Shown piece after piece: positions 1 through 8,934 of a DNA stretch of 12,771 bases. Source of the stretch: Thiomargarita sp. (GTDB taxonomy: Bacteria > Pseudomonadota > Gammaproteobacteria > Beggiatoales > Beggiatoaceae); the NCBI GenBank assembly GCA_023144675.1, contig JAGLFE010000206.1, positions 1 to 12,771 of the forward strand. The letters are read 5' to 3'. A program made the position numbers and the translations under genes. Position 1 is the stretch's first letter, and each line of letters starts with the position of its first letter. Under the pieces are notes generated by a model. The model did no database searches, was not told the DNA's origin, and saw only the letters and a program-made list of their open reading frames with translations.

Positions 1-151
1 ATTTGAAGCTTTAATTGGTAGATAGTTACATTTATTTTAGTAATACGCATGAAATAAAATTTTAAAGGTTTTAGATTTTATTAGTGCGTAAATCCTAATT
101 TTTACCAGAACTTAATTGAAATTCCAAATTTTCTTATTTTTAAACTAAATT

Positions 152-3100
152 ATGCGTATTCGTTCAAAATTATTAGCTAATACATTTGTTATCATCGTTT
201 GTCTAGCCACAGTTGGGGGTATTGGATTTTATTATACTCATAGTGTTGCACAGGCATTTTTATTCATGTTTAAAGTTGAAGCGATACCTATTATCAAAAT
301 TAATAAATTAGAAGAATTTACATGGAATAAGTGGCTTAATTTAACTTTGCATAGTGGCACTTCTGATTTAGAAACCATGCAAAAACTTGAGATTAAAATT
401 AGTAATTCCAATAAAAAAATAGCTAAAAGTATTCAAGAAATAGAGAAAATATATACATTAAATGATGTAAAAAATTTAAATTCCGAACATATTAAATCAT
501 TGCAAGAATTTAAACAAAATTGGCAAATATTTCAACAAGTAGCCGAGCAAATTTTATTATTAAGTAAAGATTTCACTAAGGAAGATGCCCTTAATCTTAT
601 TACACAAGAGGGACAAGTATCTTATGAAAAAGCTATTAATAATTTAGGTGAATTAATTAATCAACATAGCAATAATATGGAAATATTACGTGAAAATGCT
701 TTGCAAGCTCGTCAAGATTCAGCGTTAATGATTAGCTTGTTTACTTTCATTATTGGATTTATCGCCGTTATTTTTATTAATCGGTTTACGCATAAATTTA
801 TTAAAACTTTATTACTTATCAATAAAAACTTAAAATTATTGGCTTCAGGTAATCCGCTTACTGATAATATCGATTATAAAACTAAGGATGAAATTGGTGA
901 AATTGTCTTATCTTCTAATCAGTTAAAAGAAAATATTACTAATACTATCCAACAAGCTAATACCATTGCTAAAGGTAATTACAATACTAAAATACAACTG
1001 CGTTCTGATGAAGATCAATTAGGACAAGCTTTACTTAAAATGACTAACACATTAAGTAAAGTAACCAATTACAATGAAATACAAAACTGGTTAAAAACTG
1101 GACAAACACAATTACATGATCAAATGAGTGGTAATTTAAGTGTTATTGATTTAGCCCATAATATTATTTCATTTTTGACTTTATATGTGGAAGGGCAAGT
1201 TGGAATTTGCTATTTAGTGGAACAAACTTCTGATGAAGGAATTAATCAATCTTTTATTTTAAAACAAGTGGCTAGTTACGCTTATACTCGTCGTAAAAAT
1301 TTAGGCGATGAATTTGGATTTAGTGAAGGTTTAGTAGAACGAGCGGCTAAAGCGCAAGAAATAGTTATCATCAGTATTGATAGCGGACTTGGAGAAGAAA
1401 TGCCTAAGCATATTATTATCATGCCTTTTTTATATGAAAATATTATTAAAGGCGTGATTGTATTGGGTACTCAGCATATTTTAACTGAAGTACAACGGAC
1501 TTTTCTTGATCAAGTGATGCAAGGTATCGGCATTGCGGTTAATACGGTAGAATCTCGTGCAAAAATGCAAGATTTATTAAAAAGAACTCAAATACAAGCG
1601 CATGAATTAGTTGAACAAAAGGAAAAGTTACAACACCAAACTGAAGAATTAACCTATCAAAAAGAAGAATTGCAAAATCAAGCGGAAGAGTTACAGAGTC
1701 AAACTGAGGAATTACAAACACAACAAGAAGAATTGCGTCAAAGTAATGAACAATTAGAAGCTAGAACCGGTGAATTAGAACAGCAACAATCAGAAATCTC
1801 TGATAAAAATACCGCTTTAAAACAATCGCAAACAGCAATTCAGGAAAAAGCCCAAGAACTTGAACTTGCTAGTAAATATAAATCCGAATTTTTGGCAAAT
1901 ATGTCCCACGAATTACGCACGCCATTAAATAGTTTATTGATTCTTTCCCAATTGTTAGAAGAAAATAAGGATAAGAATTTAAATACTAAACAGGTTGAAT
2001 ATGCAAAAACTATTCATGGTGCAGGTACTGATTTACTTGGCTTGATTGATGAAATATTAGATTTATCCAAAGTTGAAGCAGGTAAAATTGAGGTGCAAAT
2101 GGAGGAAATGTTCATATCTGACACCGTACGAACGATTGAACAGAATTTTAATCATGTTGCAAAAAATAAAGGCGTAGATTTTAAAATTAATATTGCAATT
2201 GATATTCCTGAATTTATACAGACAGATCGGCAACGTTTTATGCAGATTATCAATAATTTATTATCTAATGCGTTTAAGTTTACTAAACAAGGTGAAGTGA
2301 AACTTAATATAGAAAATATAACAGATAAAACTGCCCTTGAGAAATATTTGATACTCGAACCAGATCATAATTTACTTAAACAGGATAAATTAATTATTAT
2401 CAGCGTCAGCGATACTGGGATTGGTATTCCAAAAGCTAAACAACAGCTTATTTTTGAAGCATTTCAACAAGCGGATGGAACTACGAGTCGCTGTTATGGA
2501 GGAACTGGACTTGGTTTATCCATTTCTCGTCAACTTGCTCGCTTATTAGGTGGGGAATTATTATTGCAAAGTGAAGCCGAAAAAGGTAGTACCTTTACTC
2601 TTTATTTGCCTAGTTTAACAGATACCTCGACATCTAGTACCATCAACTCTTCCATACCTAGTTTTTCTCCTGATTTAGTTGTTCCTGTAAAAAATGAAGT
2701 GGTTAAACCTGAAATTGATGATGATAGAGAAGATTTGCAAACGGGTAATAAATCTATTTTGATTATTGAAGATGATATTAATTTTAGTAATATTTTTAAG
2801 CAATTAGCTAGGGATAGAGGTTTTAAATGTTTAGTTGCTGAAGATGGTTTAACTGGTTTAGAATTAGCTGAAGAATATACACCTAGTGCTATTGTTTTAG
2901 ATATTTCGCTACCACATTTAGATGGATTAACTGTGATGGAACGGCTTAAAGATAATCCTAAAATACGTCATATTCCAGTCCATTTTATTTCTGCTACTGA
3001 TAAAATTTTAGATGCTAGAAAAATGGGTGCGATTGGCTATTTACTAAAACCTGTTGATGTTGAGAAATTGAATAATGCTTTTAATACAATAGAATATTTT

Positions 3101-3919
3101 ATTGATGAAAAAATTAAAAATTTACTAGTTATTGTAGATGATAATGTTCACCAAAATAAGATTTTAGAAATTGTTAAAAATAAAGAACTTCAAATTAAAG
3201 TAGTAATTACTATTGATGAAGCAATGGAAAAGATAGAAAATACCCATTATGATTGCGTTATTTTAGATATTGACCTTGAAAATAAGTCTGGTTGTGAATT
3301 ATTGCAGCAAATACGTAAGGAAAAAAGTATTTATCAAACCCCACTTATTATTTACACAGAACGTAATTTATCATCAGAAGAAGAAGTATTATTATTAAGA
3401 TGTGGCGAGCAAATTCCAATTAAGCAGGTTAAATCTCCTGAACGTTTATTAGATGAAACAACTTTATTTTTGCATCAAGTAGAAGCTGAATTGCCCGAAA
3501 ATCAACGCAATATGTTGCGGATGGTACATGATAAAACCGCTTTGTTAAGTTATAAAAAAGTATTGTTGGTTGATGATGATGTACGTAATAGTTTCGCACT
3601 CACAATAGTATTAGAAGACCATGATATGGAAGTAATTGTTGCGGTAAATGGTAAACAAGGTTTAGAAAAATTAGAGAAAAATGATGATGTTGATATTATT
3701 TTGATGGATATTATGATGCCTGAAATGGATGGTCATGAAACTATGGAAATAATTCGTAAACAACCTAAATATCATAATTTACCTATTATTGCCTTAACTG
3801 CAAAAGCTATGAAAGGTGATCGACTAAAATGTATTGAATCTGGTGCTAATGATTATTTATCTAAGCCAATAGATAGTGATAAATTACTTTCATTAATGCG
3901 AGTGTGGCTTTATCGCTAA
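152..3919 (+). CDS. Membrane hybrid sensor histidine kinase with HAMP, GAF, coiled coil, kinase core and three receiver domains
   Basis: 1255 residues. The order read from the sequence is: membrane segment 1 (about 8-29); a helical, probably periplasmic sensor of about 160 residues; membrane segment 2 (about 191-211); HAMP (about 212-268), followed by a second HAMP-like stretch ending near 310; GAF-like domain (about 328-468); a long Q/E-rich coiled coil (about 470-582); HisKA with phospho-acceptor His586 in SHELRTP; and HATPase_c with N box N701-N706, G1 box D754-TGIGIP and G2 box G783-GTGLG. Three receivers follow: about 867-985 (Asp917), 990-1105 (Asp1039) and 1135-1253 (Asp1186 in LMDIMMPEMDG). 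Each keeps the N-terminal acidic pair and a C-terminal Lys. The kinase core looks active. No HPt domain is visible, so a full phosphorelay would need an HPt protein in trans. The ligand and output are unknown. The MRIRSKLL start directly precedes the first membrane helix, which supports ATG 152, although no Shine-Dalgarno sequence is visible. prlC follows after 33 bp. The architecture call is secure; the biological role is not. Confidence 0.95.
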   Translation: MRIRSKLLANTFVIIVCLATVGGIGFYYTHSVAQAFLFMFKVEAIPIIKINKLEEFTWNKWLNLTLHSGTSDLETMQKLEIKISNSNKKIAKSIQEIEKIYTLNDVKNLNSEHIKSLQEFKQNWQIFQQVAEQILLLSKDFTKEDALNLITQEGQVSYEKAINNLGELINQHSNNMEILRENALQARQDSALMISLFTFIIGFIAVIFINRFTHKFIKTLLLINKNLKLLASGNPLTDNIDYKTKDEIGEIVLSSNQLKENITNTIQQANTIAKGNYNTKIQLRSDEDQLGQALLKMTNTLSKVTNYNEIQNWLKTGQTQLHDQMSGNLSVIDLAHNIISFLTLYVEGQVGICYLVEQTSDEGINQSFILKQVASYAYTRRKNLGDEFGFSEGLVERAAKAQEIVIISIDSGLGEEMPKHIIIMPFLYENIIKGVIVLGTQHILTEVQRTFLDQVMQGIGIAVNTVESRAKMQDLLKRTQIQAHELVEQKEKLQHQTEELTYQKEELQNQAEELQSQTEELQTQQEELRQSNEQLEARTGELEQQQSEISDKNTALKQSQTAIQEKAQELELASKYKSEFLANMSHELRTPLNSLLILSQLLEENKDKNLNTKQVEYAKTIHGAGTDLLGLIDEILDLSKVEAGKIEVQMEEMFISDTVRTIEQNFNHVAKNKGVDFKINIAIDIPEFIQTDRQRFMQIINNLLSNAFKFTKQGEVKLNIENITDKTALEKYLILEPDHNLLKQDKLIIISVSDTGIGIPKAKQQLIFEAFQQADGTTSRCYGGTGLGLSISRQLARLLGGELLLQSEAEKGSTFTLYLPSLTDTSTSSTINSSIPSFSPDLVVPVKNEVVKPEIDDDREDLQTGNKSILIIEDDINFSNIFKQLARDRGFKCLVAEDGLTGLELAEEYTPSAIVLDISLPHLDGLTVMERLKDNPKIRHIPVHFISATDKILDARKMGAIGYLLKPVDVEKLNNAFNTIEYFIDEKIKNLLVIVDDNVHQNKILEIVKNKELQIKVVITIDEAMEKIENTHYDCVILDIDLENKSGCELLQQIRKEKSIYQTPLIIYTERNLSSEEEVLLLRCGEQIPIKQVKSPERLLDETTLFLHQVEAELPENQRNMLRMVHDKTALLSYKKVLLVDDDVRNSFALTIVLEDHDMEVIVAVNGKQGLEKLEKNDDVDIILMDIMMPEMDGHETMEIIRKQPKYHNLPIIALTAKAMKGDRLKCIESGANDYLSKPIDSDKLLSLMRVWLYR
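1637..1741 (+). repeat. Five diverged 21-bp tandem units encoding a heptad coiled coil
   Basis: Five in-frame 21-bp units start at 1637, 1658, 1679, 1700 and 1721. Each begins with CAA or CAAA/CAAG-like sequence and encodes a heptad of the pattern Q-x-E-E-L-x-x (residues 496-530 of the kinase). The units are diverged at the DNA level but hold the same heptad register. They form the centre of the coiled-coil signalling helix between the GAF and HisKA domains. The repeat is explained by protein structure; unit number could still vary between strains. Confidence 0.8.
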
Positions 3920-3952
3920 TTTCTTATTTGACTTTATTAATTTACTAAAAAT

Positions 3953-5986
3953 ATGACAAATCCTTTACTTAATTGTACAAATAGTTTACCAACTTTTTCC
4001 CAAATTAAAATCGAACATATTTATCCAGCGATTAAACAAATTTTAGAGGACAATCGCAATCAGATTGAGCTTTTAATTAAAACCGCTTCTCCTTATAATT
4101 GGGATAATTTTATCCAACCAATTAATGAATTACAAGATAGTTTGAGAAATATTTGGTCAATTGTGGAACATTTAACTAATGTAGTTAATACTGAAGAATT
4201 ACGCCAAGTTTATAACCAATGTTTGCCCTTAATTTCTACTTACCAAAGTGAATTAGGACATAATGACGGCTTATATCAAGCTTATCGGGTTATTGCTAAT
4301 AGTTCAGAATATCAAAATTTAGATATTGGACAACAAAAAGTCATTCAAAATGAATTGCGGGATTTTCGTTTATCAGGCATTGTTTTAACCACTGAAAAAC
4401 AGCAACGCTATAAAGAAATTCAAGAAAAATTGATGCAATTAAGTACGCAATTTTCAGAAAATGTGTTGGATGCGAGTCATGCTTGGAAAAAACATATTAT
4501 GGATGAAACCTTATTAGCTGGATTGCCTGATTCTATTAGGGCATTAACGAAACAAAATGCGGAACATGAAAATCAGGAAGGTTGGATATTAACTTTGGAT
4601 TTGCCTTGTTATCAACCGATTTTGAATTATGCTGATAATCGTGAATTGCGCCATGAACTTTACGTTGCTTATGTTACTCGTGCTTCTGATCAGGGTTCTG
4701 ATGCTGGAAAATGGGATAATAGTGAAGCGATGCAGGAAATTATAGCTTTGCGGCATGAATTAGCTTTATTATTAGATTTTTCCAATTATTCGGAACTTTC
4801 TCTTTATACTAAAATGGCTGAAACGCCACAACAAGTAATAGATTTTTTAACGGATTTAGCTAAACAAGTTAGACCTTTGGCAGAAACAGAATTATCCCAA
4901 CTCCAAACTTTTGCCCAAGAGCAAGATGGTATAAAGCAATTAGAAATGTGGGATTTTCATTATTATGCAGAAAAATTACGCCAACATTTATATAATATCT
5001 CCCAAGAAGAATTGCGTCCTTATTTTTCCTTAGAAAATGTATTATCAGGTTTATTTAATATTGTACAACGTTTATATGGTTTATCCGTCAAACAACATCC
5101 CAAAATAGATACTTGGCATAATGATGTGCAATTTTTTGATATTTATGATGAATCGGGACAATTGTGCGGACAATTTTATTTAGATTGTTTTGTTCGTAAA
5201 GGTAAAAGAAACGGTGCTTGGATGGATGAATGTTTGATTCGTCAGCGCACTGCTAATAATTTACAAACGCCTGTTGCCTATTTAGTTTGTAATTTTACTC
5301 CGCCTATTGGAGACAAACCTTCATTATTAACGCATCAGGAAGTAATTACTTTATTTCACGAATTTGGACATGGTTTACATCATATTTTAACTAAAGTGGA
5401 TTATGCACCAATCGCTGGGGTCAATGGTGTTGCTTGGGACGCGGTGGAATTGCCTAGTCAGTTTATGGAAAATTGGGCATGGGAAAAATCAGCTCTTGAC
5501 TTATTTGCCAGCCATTATAAAACTGGTGAACCATTACCAGCTCAATTATTTGAAAAAATGCAAGCAACAAAACGTTTTCAAGCTGGTTTACAAACTCTGC
5601 GCCAATTAGAATTCTCTTTATTCGATTTTAGTTTACATACTGAATATCAACCCCAACTTAATATTCAAACTTTATTAAACAATGTTCGTCAGCAAATTGC
5701 AGTTCAAATTCCACCCAGTTTTAATCGGTTTCAACATAGTTTTTTACATATTTTTGCTGGTGGTTATGCGGCGGGTTATTATAGTTATAAATGGGCAGAA
5801 GTATTAGCTGCTGACGCTTTTGCAAAATTTGAAGAGCAAGGAATTTTTAATCGACAAATTGGACAACAATTTTTAACATCCGTTTTAGAACAAGGTGGTA
5901 CGCAAGAACCGATGGATTTATTTGTTCAATTTCGCGGACGAAAACCAACTATGGATGCTTTACTGAAAAAAATAGGTTTGCATTAG
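3953..5986 (+). CDS. prlC: Oligopeptidase A (M3 family zinc metallopeptidase)
   Basis: 677 residues, close to the roughly 680 of E. coli PrlC/OpdA. The M3 zinc site is complete: H469-E470-F-G-H473 followed by Glu499 in DAVELPSQ, with the HExxH-to-Glu spacing of the E. coli enzyme. The C-terminal substrate-binding signature G603-GYAAGYYSYKW is present. The N-terminal half is the helical lid typical of thimet/neurolysin-type peptidases. No signal peptide or membrane segment is seen, so the enzyme is expected to be cytoplasmic, where family members degrade short peptides, including cleaved signal peptides and protease products. ATG 3953 is chosen because it gives full family length and lies just after the upstream gene; no Shine-Dalgarno sequence is visible. 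It lies 33 bp after the kinase gene and could be read through from it, but no functional link is evident. An inverted-repeat element begins at its stop codon. Confidence 0.96.
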   Translation: MTNPLLNCTNSLPTFSQIKIEHIYPAIKQILEDNRNQIELLIKTASPYNWDNFIQPINELQDSLRNIWSIVEHLTNVVNTEELRQVYNQCLPLISTYQSELGHNDGLYQAYRVIANSSEYQNLDIGQQKVIQNELRDFRLSGIVLTTEKQQRYKEIQEKLMQLSTQFSENVLDASHAWKKHIMDETLLAGLPDSIRALTKQNAEHENQEGWILTLDLPCYQPILNYADNRELRHELYVAYVTRASDQGSDAGKWDNSEAMQEIIALRHELALLLDFSNYSELSLYTKMAETPQQVIDFLTDLAKQVRPLAETELSQLQTFAQEQDGIKQLEMWDFHYYAEKLRQHLYNISQEELRPYFSLENVLSGLFNIVQRLYGLSVKQHPKIDTWHNDVQFFDIYDESGQLCGQFYLDCFVRKGKRNGAWMDECLIRQRTANNLQTPVAYLVCNFTPPIGDKPSLLTHQEVITLFHEFGHGLHHILTKVDYAPIAGVNGVAWDAVELPSQFMENWAWEKSALDLFASHYKTGEPLPAQLFEKMQATKRFQAGLQTLRQLEFSLFDFSLHTEYQPQLNIQTLLNNVRQQIAVQIPPSFNRFQHSFLHIFAGGYAAGYYSYKWAEVLAADAFAKFEEQGIFNRQIGQQFLTSVLEQGGTQEPMDLFVQFRGRKPTMDALLKKIGLH

Positions 5987-6112
5987 AAATACGAATTAAG
6001 AATTAAAATAAGTATATCAAAATCAATGAGTTAAGATTGCACAAAATAATTTAAATTTTTAACTTGCAATAAAACTAAACAACTTACATTTTTAACTCTT
6101 AATTTGTACTTC
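5986..6112. repeat. 127-bp inverted-repeat (MITE-like) element between prlC and glnD
   Basis: Arms 5986-6008 and 6090-6112 are inverted repeats, 20 of 23 positions complementary, separated by 81 bp. Pairing resumes further in after a 3-nt bulge: TAAGT at 6009-6013 against ACTTA at 6082-6086. The left arm begins on the last base of the prlC TAG stop and contains GAATTAA twice in tandem (5993-6006). Inside, ATTGCA (6036-6041) can pair with TGCAAT (6065-6070). No reading frame is present. It is either a non-autonomous terminal-inverted-repeat element or a large RNA hairpin at the end of prlC. The ten bases AATTAAGAAT of the left arm recur just after glnD at 8806-8815. Confidence 0.6.
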
Positions 6113-6146
6113 ATTACAATATTATAAAACTTTGCCATATATTACC

Positions 6147-8798
6147 ATGTACAATGATATAGAACTCTTTGAAATCAAACAATTTGAAGCAGATTTAAAT
6201 GCACAAGAAGCTTCAAAACTAAAAATATTTCGTCAAGTCCTAGAACGAGGCGATAATATCTTGAAAACGCGCTTTGAAACTCATAAAGATGCGGTTCATT
6301 ATGTTACTCAACGTGCTTGGTTAGCAGACCAAATTCTTTGTAAAGCTTGGGAAATTCACTATACTTGCACTGATATTCCAACGGCTTTAATTGCAGTTGG
6401 AGGTTATGGACGTGGTGAGTTACATCCTTATTCTGATATTGATTTGCTGATTTTATTTGCATCGCCATTAAATGATGAAGTAAAAACATGTATTGAAAAC
6501 TTCATTATGTTTCTTTGGGATATTCGGCTAGAAATTGGACATAGCGTTCGCACATTGGAAGAATGTCAACACCAAGTTTCTGAAGAAGTTACTGTTATGA
6601 CCAATTTAATGGAATCACGTTTATTAACTGGTTCTAATAGCATATTTGAAGAAATGCAAGCGAGTATTTCTCCTAAACAAGTTTGGTCAAATAAAGCCTT
6701 TTTTAATGCCAAATTGGAAGAACAAACTCAACGTCATGCTAAATACGATGACACGGCTTATAATTTAGAACCAAATATTAAAGAAAGTCCTGGTGGATTG
6801 CGGGATATTCAAATGATTGGCTGGGTAGCTAAACGTCATTTTGGAGTACAAACTTTATATGATTTAGTCCAAGATGGATTTTTAACTGAGAAAGAATATA
6901 AAACTTTAATCGCAGGACAAGAATTATTATGGAAAATTCGTTGTTTATTACATTTCGTTGCTAAACGTCATGAAGACCGATTATTATTCGATTATCAACG
7001 TATTTTAGCTGATAAGTTGGGTTATAAAGATGATAATACTGGGGTGTTAGGCGTTGAAAAGTTTATGACCCAATATTATTGCACGGTTAAAAAAATAAGT
7101 ACTTTGAATAGTATGTTACTGCAATTATTTCAAGAAGCTATTTTATATGCTGAAACTCCCACTAAAATTTATTCATTAAATAGACGGTTTCAAGTTCGTA
7201 ATCAATTTATTGAAGTGGTTAATAATGAGATTTTTCTACATTACCCATTTGCTTTATTAGAAATATTTTTGTTAATTGAACAACATCCTAGAATCAAAGG
7301 TATTAGGGCAACAACTGTGCGTCTTATTTTGCAATATAATTATTTAATTGATGAAATTTTTCGGCAAGATTTACGTTCCAAAAGTTTATTTATTGAGCTA
7401 TTTCGGCAACCACAGGGATTAACCCATATATTACGCTACATGAGCAATTATGGCGTATTAGCAGCTTATATTCCTGAATTTGGAAAAATTTCTGGGCGCA
7501 TGCAGTATGATTTATTTCATGTTTATACAGTTGATCAACATAGTTTATTCGTGGTACGTAATTTAAGACGCTTAATGGTTCCAGAGTTTTCTCGCGAATA
7601 TTCTTTTTGTTCAGAACTGATTCAAAGTATTCCAAAGCCTGATTTACTTTATTTAGCTGGTTTATTTCATGATATTGCCAAAGGTCGTGGTGGTGATCAT
7701 GCAAAATTAGGGGAAAGTGATACAGTTAATTTTTGTTTAGCTCATGGTTTAAGTAATAATGATACCCGTTTTGTTGGTTGGTTAGTTAAGCATCATTTAT
7801 TAATGTCAACTACTACTCAACGACAAGATATTTCTGAGCCAGAAGTTATAAAAAATTTCACCATGATTATTCGTGATACCATGCACTTAGATTATTTATA
7901 TTTATTAACCGTGGCTGATGTTAGAGCAACCAATCCTAAATTATGGAATAGTTGGAAGGATTCAATGCTAACTGATTTGTATCATAAGGCTTATGCCGCT
8001 TTAAATCACAATACCGAAGAGGTTTTAGACAAGCAAGTACATATTCAGAAAATTCAAAAAGAAGCTTATCATTTATTGCAAAACGTAAATAATGAACAAG
8101 TAAATAAGTTATGGCAAAAATTAGGTGAAGAATATTTTCTAAGTTCTTCGCCTAAAAATATAGCTCGGGAAACACAATTTTTGCTAAGTGATAAAGCTTC
8201 ACATCAACTGCCACTGGTTTTAGAACGGCTTTATACTAAAGGTAGCACTGAATTTATCATTATTGCTGATGATAACAATTCGTTATTCGCCGATATTACC
8301 TATTTCTTAGAACAGCAAAATTTAACTATTGTTGATGCCTATATTTCAACTACACAAAGTTGTTATTCAATTAGCAGTTATTCGGTTTTAGAAAATGATG
8401 GTGAACAGATTCAACAAAAGGAACGAATTGAAGAGATTTTACATCAGTTAAAGGATACTATTACCCATACAGATACAGTATTTAACCCCATTACTCGTCA
8501 TATTTCGAGACAATTAAAGCACTTTGATATTCCGCCGGACATTAAATTTTCTCAAGACCCAGCTAATAATCATACTATTATGGAGGTAGTTATTTCTGAT
8601 CGTCCAGGAGTTTTATCACATATTGCACAAGCTTTCCTGAAATGTAAAGTTCATTTAAAAAAGGCGAAAGTTGCTACACTAGGTTCGCGAGTTGAAGATA
8701 TTTTCTTCATTATGGATTATGAAAACCACGCTATTTATGCGGCGGGGCAATTGGATTGTTTACGTCAGCAATTGTCTGAATTACTTGAAAATAATTAA
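6147..8798 (+). CDS. glnD: Bifunctional PII uridylyltransferase/uridylyl-removing enzyme (nitrogen sensor)
   Basis: 883 residues from ATG 6147 (E. coli GlnD about 890). It transfers UMP to the PII proteins GlnB/GlnK under nitrogen limitation and removes it when glutamine is high, setting glutamine synthetase activity and Ntr transcription. Domains in ATG numbering: nucleotidyltransferase with GGYGRGELHPYSDID, catalytic Asp97 and Asp99; a helical linker; an HD hydrolase domain with His508-Asp509 in FHDIAKGRGGDH and a later KHH; and two C-terminal ACT domains (about 700-780 and 810-882) that sense glutamine. The second has the usual DRPGVLS turn; the first has DDNNSLFAD in its place. An in-frame TTG at 6132 would add five residues. 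I prefer the ATG, but neither has a visible Shine-Dalgarno sequence. No glnB/glnK, map or dapD is adjacent in this window, so it may be transcribed alone. Function is assigned with high confidence; the start is not. Confidence 0.96.
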   Translation: MYNDIELFEIKQFEADLNAQEASKLKIFRQVLERGDNILKTRFETHKDAVHYVTQRAWLADQILCKAWEIHYTCTDIPTALIAVGGYGRGELHPYSDIDLLILFASPLNDEVKTCIENFIMFLWDIRLEIGHSVRTLEECQHQVSEEVTVMTNLMESRLLTGSNSIFEEMQASISPKQVWSNKAFFNAKLEEQTQRHAKYDDTAYNLEPNIKESPGGLRDIQMIGWVAKRHFGVQTLYDLVQDGFLTEKEYKTLIAGQELLWKIRCLLHFVAKRHEDRLLFDYQRILADKLGYKDDNTGVLGVEKFMTQYYCTVKKISTLNSMLLQLFQEAILYAETPTKIYSLNRRFQVRNQFIEVVNNEIFLHYPFALLEIFLLIEQHPRIKGIRATTVRLILQYNYLIDEIFRQDLRSKSLFIELFRQPQGLTHILRYMSNYGVLAAYIPEFGKISGRMQYDLFHVYTVDQHSLFVVRNLRRLMVPEFSREYSFCSELIQSIPKPDLLYLAGLFHDIAKGRGGDHAKLGESDTVNFCLAHGLSNNDTRFVGWLVKHHLLMSTTTQRQDISEPEVIKNFTMIIRDTMHLDYLYLLTVADVRATNPKLWNSWKDSMLTDLYHKAYAALNHNTEEVLDKQVHIQKIQKEAYHLLQNVNNEQVNKLWQKLGEEYFLSSSPKNIARETQFLLSDKASHQLPLVLERLYTKGSTEFIIIADDNNSLFADITYFLEQQNLTIVDAYISTTQSCYSISSYSVLENDGEQIQQKERIEEILHQLKDTITHTDTVFNPITRHISRQLKHFDIPPDIKFSQDPANNHTIMEVVISDRPGVLSHIAQAFLKCKVHLKKAKVATLGSRVEDIFFIMDYENHAIYAAGQLDCLRQQLSELLENN

Positions 8799-8827
8799 TA
8801 ATGCCAATTAAGAATATAAAAATATAA

Positions 8828-8926
8828 TAGTCCTAAACAAAGTAGTGATTGGGCTAAAATATAGCTAGAGTTAGTGCAACGTAACCCGACCTACATAATT
8901 ATTTACCACTACATTATTCAGGACTA
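8828..8926 (-). repeat. 99-bp terminal-inverted-repeat element, copy 1 (glnD / DUF1294 gene spacer)
   Basis: The ends 8828-8847 and 8907-8926 are inverted repeats, 17 of 20 positions complementary, outermost bases TAGTCCT / AGGACTA. Read on the minus strand, the left end (8902-8926) and right end (8828-8851) match those of the copy at 9675-9742 at 21/25 and 19/24 positions, so the two are the same asymmetric element in opposite orientation. The 50-bp core differs between copies. The element lies between convergent genes: 29 bp after the glnD stop and 8 bp beyond the stop of the DUF1294 gene. It has no coding capacity. It might also serve as a bidirectional transcript end, but neither flank shows a U tract. 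Confidence 0.65.
8866..8894. repeat. Imperfect stem-loop nested in the copy-1 core
   Basis: Within the core of the 99-bp element, GAGTTA can pair with TAACCC (one mismatch) around a short loop, and on the minus strand the segment reads GTAGGTCGGGTTACGTTGCA. It is noticeably more GC-rich than its surroundings and absent from the core of the second copy, so it may be a small repeat inserted inside a larger one. The hairpin is short and the call is tentative. Confidence 0.35.
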
Positions 8927-8934
8927 CCTAGATT

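Noticed and set aside
1539..1721. 60-codon minus-strand frame inside the kinase gene
   Set aside because: It is antisense to the repetitive coiled-coil segment, whose CAA/GAA-rich codons leave the opposite strand free of stops.
1637..1741. CRISPR-like short repeats
   Set aside because: The units are contiguous without spacers, in frame, and explained by a heptad coiled coil.
5403..5609. 68-codon plus-strand frame overlapping prlC
   Set aside because: It is an out-of-frame reading across the conserved PrlC zinc-site region, with no independent support.
6304..6489. 61-codon minus-strand frame inside glnD
   Set aside because: It lies antisense to the conserved nucleotidyltransferase motif, with no independent coding signal.
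7390..7704. 104-codon open frame on the minus strand inside glnD
   Set aside because: It lies fully antisense to the HD domain of glnD. Its His-rich peptide is the reverse reading of common codons, with no recognisable domain or ribosome binding site.
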